64,000 nucleotides of DNA from Candidatus Obscuribacterales bacterium (GTDB lineage Bacteria > Cyanobacteriota > Vampirovibrionia > Obscuribacterales > Obscuribacteraceae): NCBI GenBank assembly GCA_019752635.1, contig JAIELX010000025.1, positions 79,389 through 143,388 on the forward strand, given 5' to 3'. Positions within the stretch are counted from its first letter, which is position 1; every line of letters starts with the position of its first letter. The position numbers were made by a program, and so were the translations under genes. The notes below the pieces were generated by a model that was not told the origin of the DNA, ran no database searches, and saw only the letters and a list, made by a program, of their open reading frames with translations. Below are positions 42,797 through 51,828 of this stretch, in pieces.

Positions 42797-43318
42797 TTAG
42801 AGGTTGTTCTCCGGTGCGCCAGCGCTTGCGCTCTGACCATCCATTACGAGCATATTCACGCCCCACTCAACCTTGTCCTTCCCTACGAAACCAATCATTT
42901 CGCCAACTTCGTCGCCATCTTTGTCCAGATAGATTGTGGTCGGCAAGTTTGTAACTGCGAAGCGGTCCACTAAGACTTTGTTGGCTGGATCATCGACGTC
43001 CACGTATTGAAAATCGATTTTGCCCTCATATTTAGCTTTGGCGCTATCAATGACGGGTTCGAATTCCTTACAAGCGCCGCACCACGCAGCGTAGAACTTC
43101 AAGACTTTTGGCTTATTGTCGCTAATCTTAGCCATTTTTTGGGTGATGGCTTCCGAAACTTCGGCGGCCTTCTTGAGACCGGCTTCGCTGTCCGGCGCCG
43201 CCGGCGGCGGCTTCAGCGGTTGCGCGAATGTTCTTCCGGCCAACCCGAGGGCCAGGAACAAGGAACCGGTTGCAAACCACTGTAGTTTATCCAGCAAACC
43301 TTTGATTTTTATGGTCAC
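42797..43318 (-). CDS. Membrane-anchored or exported thioredoxin-like protein
   Basis: A 173-residue protein. A hydrophobic N-terminus (WFATGSLFLALGLAGRTFA) acts as a signal or anchor, followed by a Pro/Ala linker. The thioredoxin fold begins near residue 65 and has the active site FYAAWCGACKEFEPV (residues about 74-79, CGAC) and the cis-Pro motif LPTTIYLDKDG. Its place outside the membrane suggests disulfide exchange or cytochrome/lipoprotein maturation; the partner is unknown. Stands on the same strand as the phosphofructokinase. Confidence 0.87.
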   Translation of the reverse strand: MTIKIKGLLDKLQWFATGSLFLALGLAGRTFAQPLKPPPAAPDSEAGLKKAAEVSEAITQKMAKISDNKPKVLKFYAAWCGACKEFEPVIDSAKAKYEGKIDFQYVDVDDPANKVLVDRFAVTNLPTTIYLDKDGDEVGEMIGFVGKDKVEWGVNMLVMDGQSASAGAPENNL

Positions 43319-43430
43319 CGGCCAGAACCCCCGAGTATAAGGATGCCCCTTCCTCTTTACTACCCGGGTTGAGCGACTATCTAACGTGGTAAGACCACAA
43401 GATCAAAAGATCTCCGAGATTCTGTGCGAT

Positions 43431-44636
43431 TTAATATACCCTCGCCGGTATTCCGCTGAATTTTCTTACGTCGGCTGTCAGTTTTTCGGGTTTACGCCCG
43501 AAGGAAATTCCAAGCGATTCGAAAAGTGCAACATCCGCGGGGTCGACATGGCGCTGCACTATCGCCTCTTTCACTTCCATGTACTCGACGGTTCCGCCTC
43601 GATAAGAAAGAACTGTCACGCCGAACGTACCTTGCGAAACAAGCTCTACTGCAGCTGCACCGGCCTCCAGACCGAAGTTGGCGTCCAATGCCGACGCGAA
43701 ACCGCAGCGCACGAGGTGGCTTGGTCTGATTTCCCGCACTTCGGGAATCTCGTAAACGCCTTCGACGAATTGACCGGTTCGTTTCATAAACTCTTTGATT
43801 TCGGCATCGGCTTTGACCCGGTCCTCAATCTGTTTCACTACGTAGCGGCCTGCGCCCATCAGTTTTCGATGTCCGAATGAATCAGGTTCGCTGGACATAT
43901 CCACCAGTTCAGCACCGGATGCGTCGCGCAGTCCTTCCGCCACAACCACTGTAGCGGTGCCTGCATTGACGTCGCTTTCGTCGATGCGACGCATAAACGC
44001 CTTCTTTATGTGGTCGTACAGCGTGTCAAAATCGACCGGTACCTCAGGAATCAGAACCGCGTCTGCATCGGCTGCGACGCCGCCTCGAAACGCCGTGTGG
44101 CCTGCGTAGCGTCCAAAGACTTCCAGCACGATGATTCGATTGTGCGTGCGACCGGTTGTTCTGAGATCGCGAACCGCTTCGGCTATGCGATTGATTGTTG
44201 AATCGCCGCCCACACTGTAGGGCATCAAATCCAAGTCCATGGTCTTGGGGGCATGAACACATGGAATACCCTGAGAGGCCAGGTCGACAACTACGCTGCC
44301 AGTGTCGTCGCCACCAGCTATAACTAGCGCGTCTATATCGAACTTCTTCAATCCGGCTTTAATGCGATCGTACTTTTTGTCGTCCTTGATTTTTGAAACT
44401 TTGACGCGTGAGTTACCCGCCTCGCTTCCTGCCAGAAAAACATCGATTTTCTCAATCCGTTCTCTGGTTAACTCAGCCAAATTCTTCAGGTCCACCAGAT
44501 TGTAGAGTCCGGCATAACCGTTTGGAATAATCCAGGCCTTCATACCCTTGCTAAGGGCCATCATGGCAGCGCCTTTGATCACTCCGTTTAGCCCGCCACA
44601 ATCACCACCGGATGTAATAATGCCAATGTTTTTCAC
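43431..44636 (-). CDS. 6-phosphofructokinase, pyrophosphate-type residues
   Basis: A 401-residue phosphofructokinase, converting fructose 6-phosphate to fructose 1,6-bisphosphate. ITSGGDCGGLNGVI is the N-terminal phosphate-binding loop; the phosphoryl donor site reads IAGGDDTGS (about residue 107) and the catalytic loop APKTMDLDLM. In this family GGDD and PKT-x-D are the residues associated with pyrophosphate as donor, whereas ATP enzymes have GGDG and PGTID. This suggests a PPi-dependent, reversible enzyme. The VGGDSTINRIAEAV and EVFGRYAGHTA segments are also typical. Upstream it is divergent from an NCS1 permease. Confidence 0.9.
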   Translation of the reverse strand: MKNIGIITSGGDCGGLNGVIKGAAMMALSKGMKAWIIPNGYAGLYNLVDLKNLAELTRERIEKIDVFLAGSEAGNSRVKVSKIKDDKKYDRIKAGLKKFDIDALVIAGGDDTGSVVVDLASQGIPCVHAPKTMDLDLMPYSVGGDSTINRIAEAVRDLRTTGRTHNRIIVLEVFGRYAGHTAFRGGVAADADAVLIPEVPVDFDTLYDHIKKAFMRRIDESDVNAGTATVVVAEGLRDASGAELVDMSSEPDSFGHRKLMGAGRYVVKQIEDRVKADAEIKEFMKRTGQFVEGVYEIPEVREIRPSHLVRCGFASALDANFGLEAGAAAVELVSQGTFGVTVLSYRGGTVEYMEVKEAIVQRHVDPADVALFESLGISFGRKPEKLTADVRKFSGIPARVY

Positions 44637-44792
44637 GGATTTGTCGCCCCTTTTCAGTCGATGTCAGCGGCAACGCCGCTCTGCACCTTATCAATATCTC
44701 TGCTTGACAGTCTGTGATCGCTGTTCTTTTACAAACAGATAATCTCAATCCGTATATCGTATTAGAATTCCCCGCCGACAATCAGCAGTGTC

Positions 44793-46307
44793 ATGTCTCA
44801 GCCGATTCCGACAATCATTCACGCAGACGGTCGAGTTGAGTTGGCATCTCTTGCCGACATTTCGGATAGCAGTGCGTACAATCACGATCTGGCCCCGGTG
44901 CCCGTGGCGAAGCGTCAGTGGTCAGCGCTGCATTTTTCGGCTCTCTGGGCTGGAATGGCTTGCAATATTCCAACTTATATGATCGCCTCCGGACTGATCG
45001 CCTCCGGGATGAATTGGTGGCAGGCACTTCTGACTGTTTTTACGGGGAATGCAATCGTTCTGATCCCCATACTTCTGAATTCTCATGCCGGTACTAAATA
45101 CGGTATCCCTTTTCCCGTTCTTGCTCGTGCCTCCTACGGAGTTCGGGGATCAAATCTGCCTGCGTTGATGCGAGCGCTGGTTGCTTGTGGATGGTTTGGT
45201 ATCAACGCCTGGATCGGCGGACAAGCTGTCTTTGTGCTGATCAAGGCTCTGTTCCCCTCTCTGGCACGCAATTCCGGAGTTCTAATTGCCGGCTTTCCGC
45301 TTGCAGCGTGGTTGTCGTTTCTTTCGTTCTGGCTCCTGAACATGCTAGTGATTTTTCGGGGCATGGACTTTCTCAAGAAGTTCGAGAGTCTTGCTGCACC
45401 GTTCGTGTTCACTATGACAGCCTCGCTTGTAGTCTGGAGCGGCGCGCAGGCCGGAGGCTTCGGGCTGCTACTCGACGAGCCCGGGCGCTATACGACTCCG
45501 GGATCTTTTTTGCCGATATTTATTCCTTCCGTCACCGCCATGATCGGATCATGGGCAACGCTCTCCCTGAACATGCCGGATTTTACGCGTTTCAGCAAAA
45601 GTCAGAAAGACCAGATTGCGGGACAGATTGTAGCTTTACCCGCGAGCATGACCATGTTTTCCGCCATGGGGATAGCGATCACTTCAGCATCGATGGTACT
45701 TTATCCACACATGAAGGCCGACCAGCTTTGGGATCCTGTGACCCTGGTCGGGCAGTACTCGTCACCGGTAATTGTTGTGGCTGCAATGTTTACGGTAATG
45801 CTCTCGACTCTCTCCGTGAACATCGCTGCCAATGTGGTGTCGTCGGCGAATGATCTTTCCAACTGTTTTCCGCGATGGGTTTCATTTCGCACTGGTGCGC
45901 TGATTACGGGAATCATTGGCATACTGACCCGCCCCTGGCACTTCTTGAGTGATCCGACATCATTCATCTTTTCTTGGTTGCTTGGTTACTCGGGCGGTCT
46001 AGGTTCAATAGCCGGTGTGATGATTGTCGACTATTGGCTAATAAGAAAGAAGGTACTGTTTCTGGGCGACTTGTACCGTCTGGACGGAGTCTATCGCTAT
46101 TCGCGAGGGTGGAATCTTTGTGCGGTGGCTGCCACCGTTATTGGTTGCGCCGCAGCATGGATTGGTATAGTGGTGCCGGCTCTGCGCGCGCTCTATGATT
46201 ATAGTTGGTTCGTCGGTATGGGCTTCTCAGCCCTGAGTTACGGTGTTATTATGAAATTGTGCGCGTTAAAGCGCGATGGACTCGGGCCTTCACCAAGCTC
46301 GCAATAG
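44793..46307 (+). CDS. NCS1-family nucleobase/cation symporter
   Basis: A 504-residue membrane transporter with about 12 helices. The start region VPVAKRQWSALHFSALWAGMACNIPTYMIASGLIASGMNWWQAL is typical of the nucleobase:cation symporter-1 family, as are PVLARASYGVRGSNLPALMRALVACGWFGI and a late SIAGVMIVDYWLIRKK. NCS1 proteins take up purines, pyrimidines, hydantoins, allantoin or thiamine with H+ or Na+. The YWLIRKK and GxxIxDY patterns place it in the bacterial branch but do not fix the substrate. Confidence 0.9.
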   Translation: MSQPIPTIIHADGRVELASLADISDSSAYNHDLAPVPVAKRQWSALHFSALWAGMACNIPTYMIASGLIASGMNWWQALLTVFTGNAIVLIPILLNSHAGTKYGIPFPVLARASYGVRGSNLPALMRALVACGWFGINAWIGGQAVFVLIKALFPSLARNSGVLIAGFPLAAWLSFLSFWLLNMLVIFRGMDFLKKFESLAAPFVFTMTASLVVWSGAQAGGFGLLLDEPGRYTTPGSFLPIFIPSVTAMIGSWATLSLNMPDFTRFSKSQKDQIAGQIVALPASMTMFSAMGIAITSASMVLYPHMKADQLWDPVTLVGQYSSPVIVVAAMFTVMLSTLSVNIAANVVSSANDLSNCFPRWVSFRTGALITGIIGILTRPWHFLSDPTSFIFSWLLGYSGGLGSIAGVMIVDYWLIRKKVLFLGDLYRLDGVYRYSRGWNLCAVAATVIGCAAAWIGIVVPALRALYDYSWFVGMGFSALSYGVIMKLCALKRDGLGPSPSSQ

Positions 46308-46408
46308 AAAGTTATTCCTGAAATTTCGCGATTCTACTGTGGTAGTACGGGCCCTTTTTTAGCTGCACAGCGTCAACAGGCATGTGTACGGCAGCAGGAC
46401 TCAATTAT

Positions 46409-46822
46409 ATGACCACAAGTATTCGTGAACGCCAGCATACTGGCGAATCAATTTCGGAAATGACAATGCCTTGGAAAATCGCAACTTTCGCACTCGTTTG
46501 CGTCAGTGCGATCCTGGCATGGCTGCTGGTCCAACAGGTACAGCAACAGGCCTCGACAGTCGCTACGTATCCCGTTCCCGGTCCGCGCTATGACCGAGCC
46601 TATGTGAAGTTGATGATTGCCCAGCATCAAAAGTCCATTAATGAAGCGAAGACTGCAGCCAAAGAGGCTTGGCACCCTGAGCTGATTTCACTGGCAAAGC
46701 AGATTGCAGCATCGCGTCAGGCTGAACTCAACAACATGCTTCAGTGGAGCGAAGTCTGGTGGGATGAACGGCATTCGATTCAATCTGTAGTTTCCGCGGG
46801 AAAGTCGGACGCGAAAAAATAA
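46409..46822 (+). CDS. Membrane-anchored DUF305-like protein
   Basis: A 137-residue protein. A transmembrane helix (WKIATFALVCVSAILAWLLV) is followed by an external domain resembling DUF305: YVKLMIAQHQKSINEAK, then PELISLAKQIAASRQAELNNMLQW. DUF305 proteins are often near copper or metal-handling genes and have a ferritin-like helical pattern; the canonical MIPHHQ is MIAQHQ here. The ATG at 46409 is selected for its AGGA nine bases upstream. A GGGCCC plus T6 stretch upstream (46351-46361) may end the preceding permease transcript. Confidence 0.75.
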   Translation: MTTSIRERQHTGESISEMTMPWKIATFALVCVSAILAWLLVQQVQQQASTVATYPVPGPRYDRAYVKLMIAQHQKSINEAKTAAKEAWHPELISLAKQIAASRQAELNNMLQWSEVWWDERHSIQSVVSAGKSDAKK

Positions 46823-46832
46823 GTCTGACGGG

Positions 46833-47240
46833 CTATACGCCTCCTCCTCCTGCACCCGTTGGACGAAATCTTTTCGGGTTTTGCAAAGCACCACTATAAG
46901 GATGCGTTTCCGCCGATGCGTCGACTGATGGTTTTGCCGACATAGTCTCCCTTAGTTTTTCGGCAGTGCTCGGATCGAGCGCTACGGCGTTCATTGCTGC
47001 GGCGTTTTTCCTTGCTGCGTCTCGGGCACTGAGTGTCTTTCTCAAGGGGCGTTCCAGAATTTCTTGCAAGTAATCACGCTTGTAGTGTTCCGGATTGAAA
47101 ATCTCAGTGATGGATTCATGTGCAAGCTTCGCAAGCATTTTGGAGGCGAGCTTCCCTCCGAGTTTGGCCGCAACCAGTGCCAGTCCGTACGATGCGCCAA
47201 CCGTGAGTGCCGCCCCAATTAGGAGATTCGTGATTTTCAT
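46833..47240 (-). CDS. Hypothetical exported or anchored protein
   Basis: A 135-residue protein beginning with a glycine- and alanine-rich hydrophobic segment (MKITNLLIGAALTVGASYGLALVAAKLGGKL), then a basic helical region and a low-complexity tail ending TGAGGGGV. The ATG at 47240 has GGAG six bases before it. No domain is recognised. It converges on the DUF305-like gene. Confidence 0.65.
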   Translation of the reverse strand: MKITNLLIGAALTVGASYGLALVAAKLGGKLASKMLAKLAHESITEIFNPEHYKRDYLQEILERPLRKTLSARDAARKNAAAMNAVALDPSTAEKLRETMSAKPSVDASAETHPYSGALQNPKRFRPTGAGGGGV

Positions 47241-47582
47241 AAGTAACTCCAAAACGATTCCCGTGCAGGGGTTCTTAGTAGAAGACGGGAACCGGTTCAC
47301 AGTGGTTTCGCATCCCGCAGCGTTCCGGGCTGACCGGTCCGGAAAACGAGCCGACGCCGCCCATTCGTGAACTGTTGAAACTTAATAGAACCCATAAATT
47401 CGTACTAACAATGCCCTGGAAGACCGGCTCAGCAGCCGGTGAGTTTCAGGTTTAGCGAATTTTTCTTCGTTTAGATATACACCGGGAACCCGGGGTGGAT
47501 ATAATCAAGGTCTTAATTTCCATCGTCGACGCGGCCTCAAAATGCCTCTGACGACTGAGTTTCCGTCTTACTAGGGGGCGAA
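47241..47582. other. Intergenic region with small inverted repeats
   Basis: No gene is seen. ACCGGCT-CAGC-AGCCGGT (47423-47440) is a clean hairpin without a T run directly after it. The region carries the divergent promoters for its two neighbours; TATAAT near 47497 on the plus strand, about 85 bp before the next gene, is a plausible -10 box. Confidence 0.45.
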
Positions 47583-47855
47583 ATGAAAGACTGGTACATG
47601 ATCTTCGCGTTGCTGGCAGTCCTCGTCTCTCCACTGTTTCCTATATTGCTTAAGAGCAAATGTCCCCGTTGCGCAAAGCGAAAGTTGGAACATCTGGAGT
47701 CCGTGCATGTAGACGGTGCAAAGCCTTCTGAGTTTTTCACCTACTACAAATGCCATGCCTGCGAAACCAGCTTCCGGCAGAAGCGCAGCGGAAAGCTTGA
47801 GAGCTTTGAGCCGCCGGTGCAAGAACCCGAGCGCGTACTGACGCCATCGTTGTAA
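47583..47855 (+). CDS. Small membrane protein with zinc-ribbon-like cysteines
   Basis: A 90-residue protein. One hydrophobic helix (WYMIFALLAVLVSPLFPIL) is followed by KCPRCAKRKL and, 28 residues later, YKCHACETSF: two CxxC pairs with the spacing of a zinc ribbon. GGGGGCG lies just before the ATG. A role in sensing or binding at the membrane is inferred only. Confidence 0.75.
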   Translation: MKDWYMIFALLAVLVSPLFPILLKSKCPRCAKRKLEHLESVHVDGAKPSEFFTYYKCHACETSFRQKRSGKLESFEPPVQEPERVLTPSL

Positions 47856-47973
47856 CGCGGCGCAGCGCTAGCTTCTCTTCGATTCAACCAGGACGAACAA
47901 GATCTTCTTCGATGTTTCTTCAGATTGTTCGCGTGGAAAGACTGGTTCTCGCCTACTTGAGTCGTTTAAGGCT

Positions 47974-48498
47974 CTAGAATACTTGGTGCCAATACGCTTG
48001 CGGCGACATCTTTCCAGCGGCGCATGAGTAGATTGCCATGCCTGCACCAACCAGTAAGATTGCTCCGGATAAGAAAACAAATTGACGCATGCGCTTTTTG
48101 AGAAGCGCCAGGTCAGGCTTACCCGCAAAGACACCAAATGCGCCAACGCCAAGATAGACCAACGAAATCAGCAATACCTGCGTTGTAGCTTTGCCATCAA
48201 TCTGCGCGGCCGTGGACCGGAAATTTGGATTGGAACTCGTCTTTGATCCCGGGGGGGGCGCGATCCCGCTCGGATTTGGTGGCAGGAACAGGAAGCCTCG
48301 CGCCAATGGAGTTTCTACCATCGGACGTTCGAAGACCGTGGGGGTGGGCGTCTCGGAATTGGTCCACACTATCTTCCACGCCGGACACAGCAACTGCAGT
48401 ATCAGCAGCGCAGCGCCGAACAGCAGCGCATATACCGTGTACTTTGCGGAAGGTCGTTTGGGAGACAGCTCGATACTAACGGGAACAGCCTGGTTCAT
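47974..48498 (-). CDS. Membrane protein coupled to the large TPR membrane protein
   Basis: A 174-residue protein with an N-terminal helix (YTVYALLFGAALLILQLLCPAWKIV), a proline-rich external stretch, and two further helices (TQVLLISLVYLGVGAFGVFAG and FVFLSGAILLVGAGMAIYSCAAG). Its ATG overlaps the TGA stop of the preceding gene (ATGA), so translation is coupled. No family is recognised. Confidence 0.72.
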   Translation of the reverse strand: MNQAVPVSIELSPKRPSAKYTVYALLFGAALLILQLLCPAWKIVWTNSETPTPTVFERPMVETPLARGFLFLPPNPSGIAPPPGSKTSSNPNFRSTAAQIDGKATTQVLLISLVYLGVGAFGVFAGKPDLALLKKRMRQFVFLSGAILLVGAGMAIYSCAAGKMSPQAYWHQVF

Positions 48499-51047
48499 TT
48501 TTGCTGATCCTTTTGAGCGCTGCTGCTGGCGGGGACCGCCGACTTACTGCCGACGCCGGTCGATTCGGTTTGTGCGGATGATGAGGTCGCCGCTGCCGTG
48601 GTGGTAGAGGTCGCACTTGTGTTGTCTGTTGTTGTTGCTGTTCCGGAATTAGTTGCCGGTGCTGATGGCGTTGTCTGCGTACCGCTGGACGCGGGCACCT
48701 GTCCTGCTGATGGCTTAGGTTCCGAAGGCGTCTTGGCTGGAGCTGTGCTGTCGGGCTTCGATTCCGTCGTGGTGCTAGTGGTAGTTGTCGTTGTTTTGTC
48801 AGCTGAGGGCGCTTTGGGAGGTTCGGGAGTTACGCCCGGGATTGGCCTACCAAACTCGGGCAGCGACAACTTCGTCTCTATATCAGGGACGGCTTTCGTG
48901 GCTTCTTCTCGCCACTTGGTCGCGTCCGCCTCGTTGCCGGCCGCTTTGTGATACTTGGAGAGAACCAGCGCTGCTGCGGCGTTCTTTGGATTCTTCGCTA
49001 GCAGTTCCTTCAGCAGCTTGACACCCATAGGGGCTTTGTTGTTGATGATTGCAGCGCGAGCCAGGAGCAGCCTGGCGGCATCGGAATCCAGTTTTTCCTG
49101 GTAGCTGCTGGCTACGGTGTAAGCAAGGTCGCCGCGGCCGACAAGCAACGCAATCTCGGCCATAGGCGCAAAACAAGTAGCCATGTCCGAATCCATGTTT
49201 GCTGCTTCCGCCAACTTTTCCCAAGCAGGTTTGAACTGGCCGCTCTTGTAAGCGGCAAGACCGGCCAGGCGATAGGCCCGCGCATCTGGACCATCCGCGG
49301 GGTTCTTGGTGATGAGTTTGAGCAGCAGTGGCTGCGCCAATTCGAACCGGTTTTGAAATAGATAGGCCTCTACCAGACCGAACTGAATATCCTTCCTTAG
49401 TTTCTCGGAAAGCTTTTGCGATTCAGCCAGATTCTCAGCCAGTTTTAGCTGTTCTTCCGCTTCCGAGTACTTTTGCATGTCCAGCAAAACTCTGCCGCGC
49501 GAGTAGTGTGCCAGGCACAATTGAGGAGAGAGCTGAATAGCCTTGGCGGAGAGTTTATCCGCCTTTTCCATTTCCTGACGCTTAGCGTATTCGATAGCCA
49601 GCATAGCATGTGCCAGTCCACTCTTCGGGCGGACTTCCAGCGCCGAGGTCCATAAATTGAGGTTCGATGACCACTGCCAATCGCGCAAGATGGACAGGTC
49701 GGCGAAGAGCACCAGAAGCGATACCAATAAAACTGTGGCGTTTCGGGAATTCTTCTCCGCCCTTTTGGCAATGAAGCTGCCGATCAAGATGGCGACGCCT
49801 GCCAGGGGCAGGTACGCGACCCAGTCGGCTACGGTGTCAGGTTGTATGAACACTGCGTGAGGGACGAATCCGGCCAACAAAAACAAGCAAGCCAGTCCGG
49901 CTGCAATTGATTTTGAGCGAACTGCTGCGTAACCACAAGCTGCAATCAATGCGGCGCCAACCCAGACAAATGGGTCGGAGAATCCTGATGCAACTGCCAT
50001 CGGCGGGTCGATAGACAGTCCGAATGGAAACGCGAAGCAACGAAGGTAGTACAGAGGAATCGCTTTTATCTGCGAAGCGACATATGAGGCCTTCTCCAGA
50101 ATGGGCGTTCCGATGTTGAGTGTCGTTACCGGATCGAATCCTCGGATTGCCAGAAAAGGGGTGGCGATAGCCAGCAAGGACATCACCCCTAGGGCGAACG
50201 GAGTTTCGCGGAAACTCTTTTTCCAATCGGCAAGGGGGTTTTTGGCTAGCAATGCAACCCCGAGTGCAACGGCAGGTAGCGACACCATCTCCGGTGCGCA
50301 CCAAATCGCCATGGCGCCTGCATACAGCGCTAGTCCGTAGCCTAATCCGCCCATTATTTGATTTTTTGTGAGAAGCCCGACGAGAAGGAAGTTGAGGCAG
50401 AGCAGGAAGTTTGTGGTGCCCAGCAAGGCACCGCGAGCAGATAGATTTGCTACCGCCTGAGTGGCGAACGGGTGCGTTGCAAAAATTGCTGCGCTGGCTA
50501 GTGCAGCGTAATAAGGGCTGAGGGTGGTTCGTTTTTGCCAAACAAAATTCTTGATCATGCGAAAGACGAACATGAACAAGTAGGCCGCAGCTGCACAATG
50601 AAACAAGATGTTGATGCCGTGATACCACTTGATCTCACCTTTGTAATCGGTGCGATCTGATATAAATGAATGCTTCGTCCATGGCTGCATAAGCGGACGC
50701 GAGAACATATTCGAAAAGGAGTCTTCAGCGGTGCTGACAATTTTCGCTTGATTGAAGATGTAGTCGAGATTGGCTCTGTCGTTCAGAACCAGTCCGTCGT
50801 TGATAGTGAATATATGCGTTGAGAATGCGATCAGCAGCACGGCCAGACCGGATGCGCTAAAGAACTTCCAGTCAACCGGGTCCGGCTTGTCTACTTTCGC
50901 GCGAGCATATGAAGGTTGCCACCGGCCTCCGCGAGACTTCGGTGCCGATCCCTTTTCCTCAACCTTGCGATTACTCGGAAGATTGGTATCTTTTTTCTTG
51001 CCCTTAGCCACTTCGTCCAAAACCCCTACGGGCGCTGCTACGTGCAT
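48495..51047 (-). CDS. Multi-pass membrane protein with TPR domain (TMTC/DUF1736-like organisation)
   Basis: An 850-residue protein. After a 55-residue basic cytoplasmic start, residues 60-445 form about ten helices with loops resembling glycosyltransferase-C-type proteins: HGINILFHCAAAAYLFM and ATHPFATQAVANLSARGALLG match the pattern of TPR-linked TMTC/DUF1736 membrane proteins. Residues 455-700 are TPR (GLAHAMLAIEYAKRQEMEKADKLSAKAIQLSP, YSRGRVLLDMQKYSEAEEQL). The last 135 residues are a Thr/Ser/Pro-rich tail. TMTC proteins transfer mannose in animals; bacterial members are uncharacterised, so the enzymatic role is only suggested. The next gene overlaps its stop by 4 bp. Confidence 0.8.
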   Translation of the reverse strand: MHVAAPVGVLDEVAKGKKKDTNLPSNRKVEEKGSAPKSRGGRWQPSYARAKVDKPDPVDWKFFSASGLAVLLIAFSTHIFTINDGLVLNDRANLDYIFNQAKIVSTAEDSFSNMFSRPLMQPWTKHSFISDRTDYKGEIKWYHGINILFHCAAAAYLFMFVFRMIKNFVWQKRTTLSPYYAALASAAIFATHPFATQAVANLSARGALLGTTNFLLCLNFLLVGLLTKNQIMGGLGYGLALYAGAMAIWCAPEMVSLPAVALGVALLAKNPLADWKKSFRETPFALGVMSLLAIATPFLAIRGFDPVTTLNIGTPILEKASYVASQIKAIPLYYLRCFAFPFGLSIDPPMAVASGFSDPFVWVGAALIAACGYAAVRSKSIAAGLACLFLLAGFVPHAVFIQPDTVADWVAYLPLAGVAILIGSFIAKRAEKNSRNATVLLVSLLVLFADLSILRDWQWSSNLNLWTSALEVRPKSGLAHAMLAIEYAKRQEMEKADKLSAKAIQLSPQLCLAHYSRGRVLLDMQKYSEAEEQLKLAENLAESQKLSEKLRKDIQFGLVEAYLFQNRFELAQPLLLKLITKNPADGPDARAYRLAGLAAYKSGQFKPAWEKLAEAANMDSDMATCFAPMAEIALLVGRGDLAYTVASSYQEKLDSDAARLLLARAAIINNKAPMGVKLLKELLAKNPKNAAAALVLSKYHKAAGNEADATKWREEATKAVPDIETKLSLPEFGRPIPGVTPEPPKAPSADKTTTTTTSTTTESKPDSTAPAKTPSEPKPSAGQVPASSGTQTTPSAPATNSGTATTTDNTSATSTTTAAATSSSAQTESTGVGSKSAVPASSSAQKDQQK

Positions 51048-51354
51048 GATCTTATACGTCTTTGTCTTCGCTTTCTACCACTGAATCGCGGGACGGGCCT
51101 TGAGACCGCTTCCCTTTTGCGACTCGACACCGAACAGATTCATCTTGTTGGCGAAGTTAGGCTGAGTTTCGCGCTTCGTTTGCTCGGGAATGCCGACGCC
51201 GTATGACTTCTAAAAGCCACTATGCTAAAAACACTTAATGCAAACTCGGAAACATTACCGAATCAACTCCGTCCTGCTACTTGGTAGCGTACACACTCCG
51301 CACGAGAGTTTTGCCATTGGGTCCTATGCACTCGGTATATCGAAGGTATGGAAA
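51048..51354. other. Intergenic region between divergent genes
   Basis: About 300 bp. The stretch from 51238 to 51354 is open in the frame of the downstream gene but precedes its signal peptide and is not taken as coding. No RNA gene or clear promoter was identified. Confidence 0.45.
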
Positions 51355-51828
51355 ATGAACCGCTTACTATCAAAAATCTGCACAGCCCTGGCCCTTGCAT
51401 CCTTTATAGCTCCGTCGTTTTGCGGCGATGCTCTAGCCGACAACTACAGGTATCAGGGCGGCGTGAGCAAAAGCCGCGTGCCGGAACAAACTTTTCTACA
51501 ACGACACCCTGTTGTTAAGCGAACGGCGGTTGGCGCTGCTGTTGGTACCGCAGCTGGTGCCGGAGTAGGATTGATCAGCGGTCGGGGGGGCTGGCGCGGA
51601 GCGGGAATCGGGGCAGCCACCGGAGCGGGTGTCGGTCTGATTCGTTCTAGTAAGACTTTAAAACGTCACCCGGTTGCAAGCAAAGTGGCTCAAGGTTCTG
51701 CTGTCGGCCTCGGTGTTGGTCTGGCTGCAAGCCGCGGCCACGGCACCGGCAAGCGTACTGCCGTCGCTACAGGTATTGGCGCGGCAGTAGGTCTAGGCGC
51801 AGGACTATTAAAAAACGAACTTCAATGA
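51355..51828 (+). CDS. Exported glycine-zipper protein
   Basis: A 157-residue protein with signal peptide MNRLLSKICTALALASFIAPSFCGDALA. The mature part contains three blocks of GxxxG repeats (AVGAAVGTAAGAGVGLISG, GAGIGAATGAGVGLI, GSAVGLGVGLAASRG, GIGAAVGLGAGLL), each preceded by a basic RHPV- or KR-containing turn. Glycine zippers favour tight membrane-helix packing, often in outer-membrane or surface proteins. The ATG at 51355 has AAGG upstream and begins the signal peptide. The start codon of the DUF3370 gene overlaps its stop codon. Confidence 0.78.
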   Translation: MNRLLSKICTALALASFIAPSFCGDALADNYRYQGGVSKSRVPEQTFLQRHPVVKRTAVGAAVGTAAGAGVGLISGRGGWRGAGIGAATGAGVGLIRSSKTLKRHPVASKVAQGSAVGLGVGLAASRGHGTGKRTAVATGIGAAVGLGAGLLKNELQ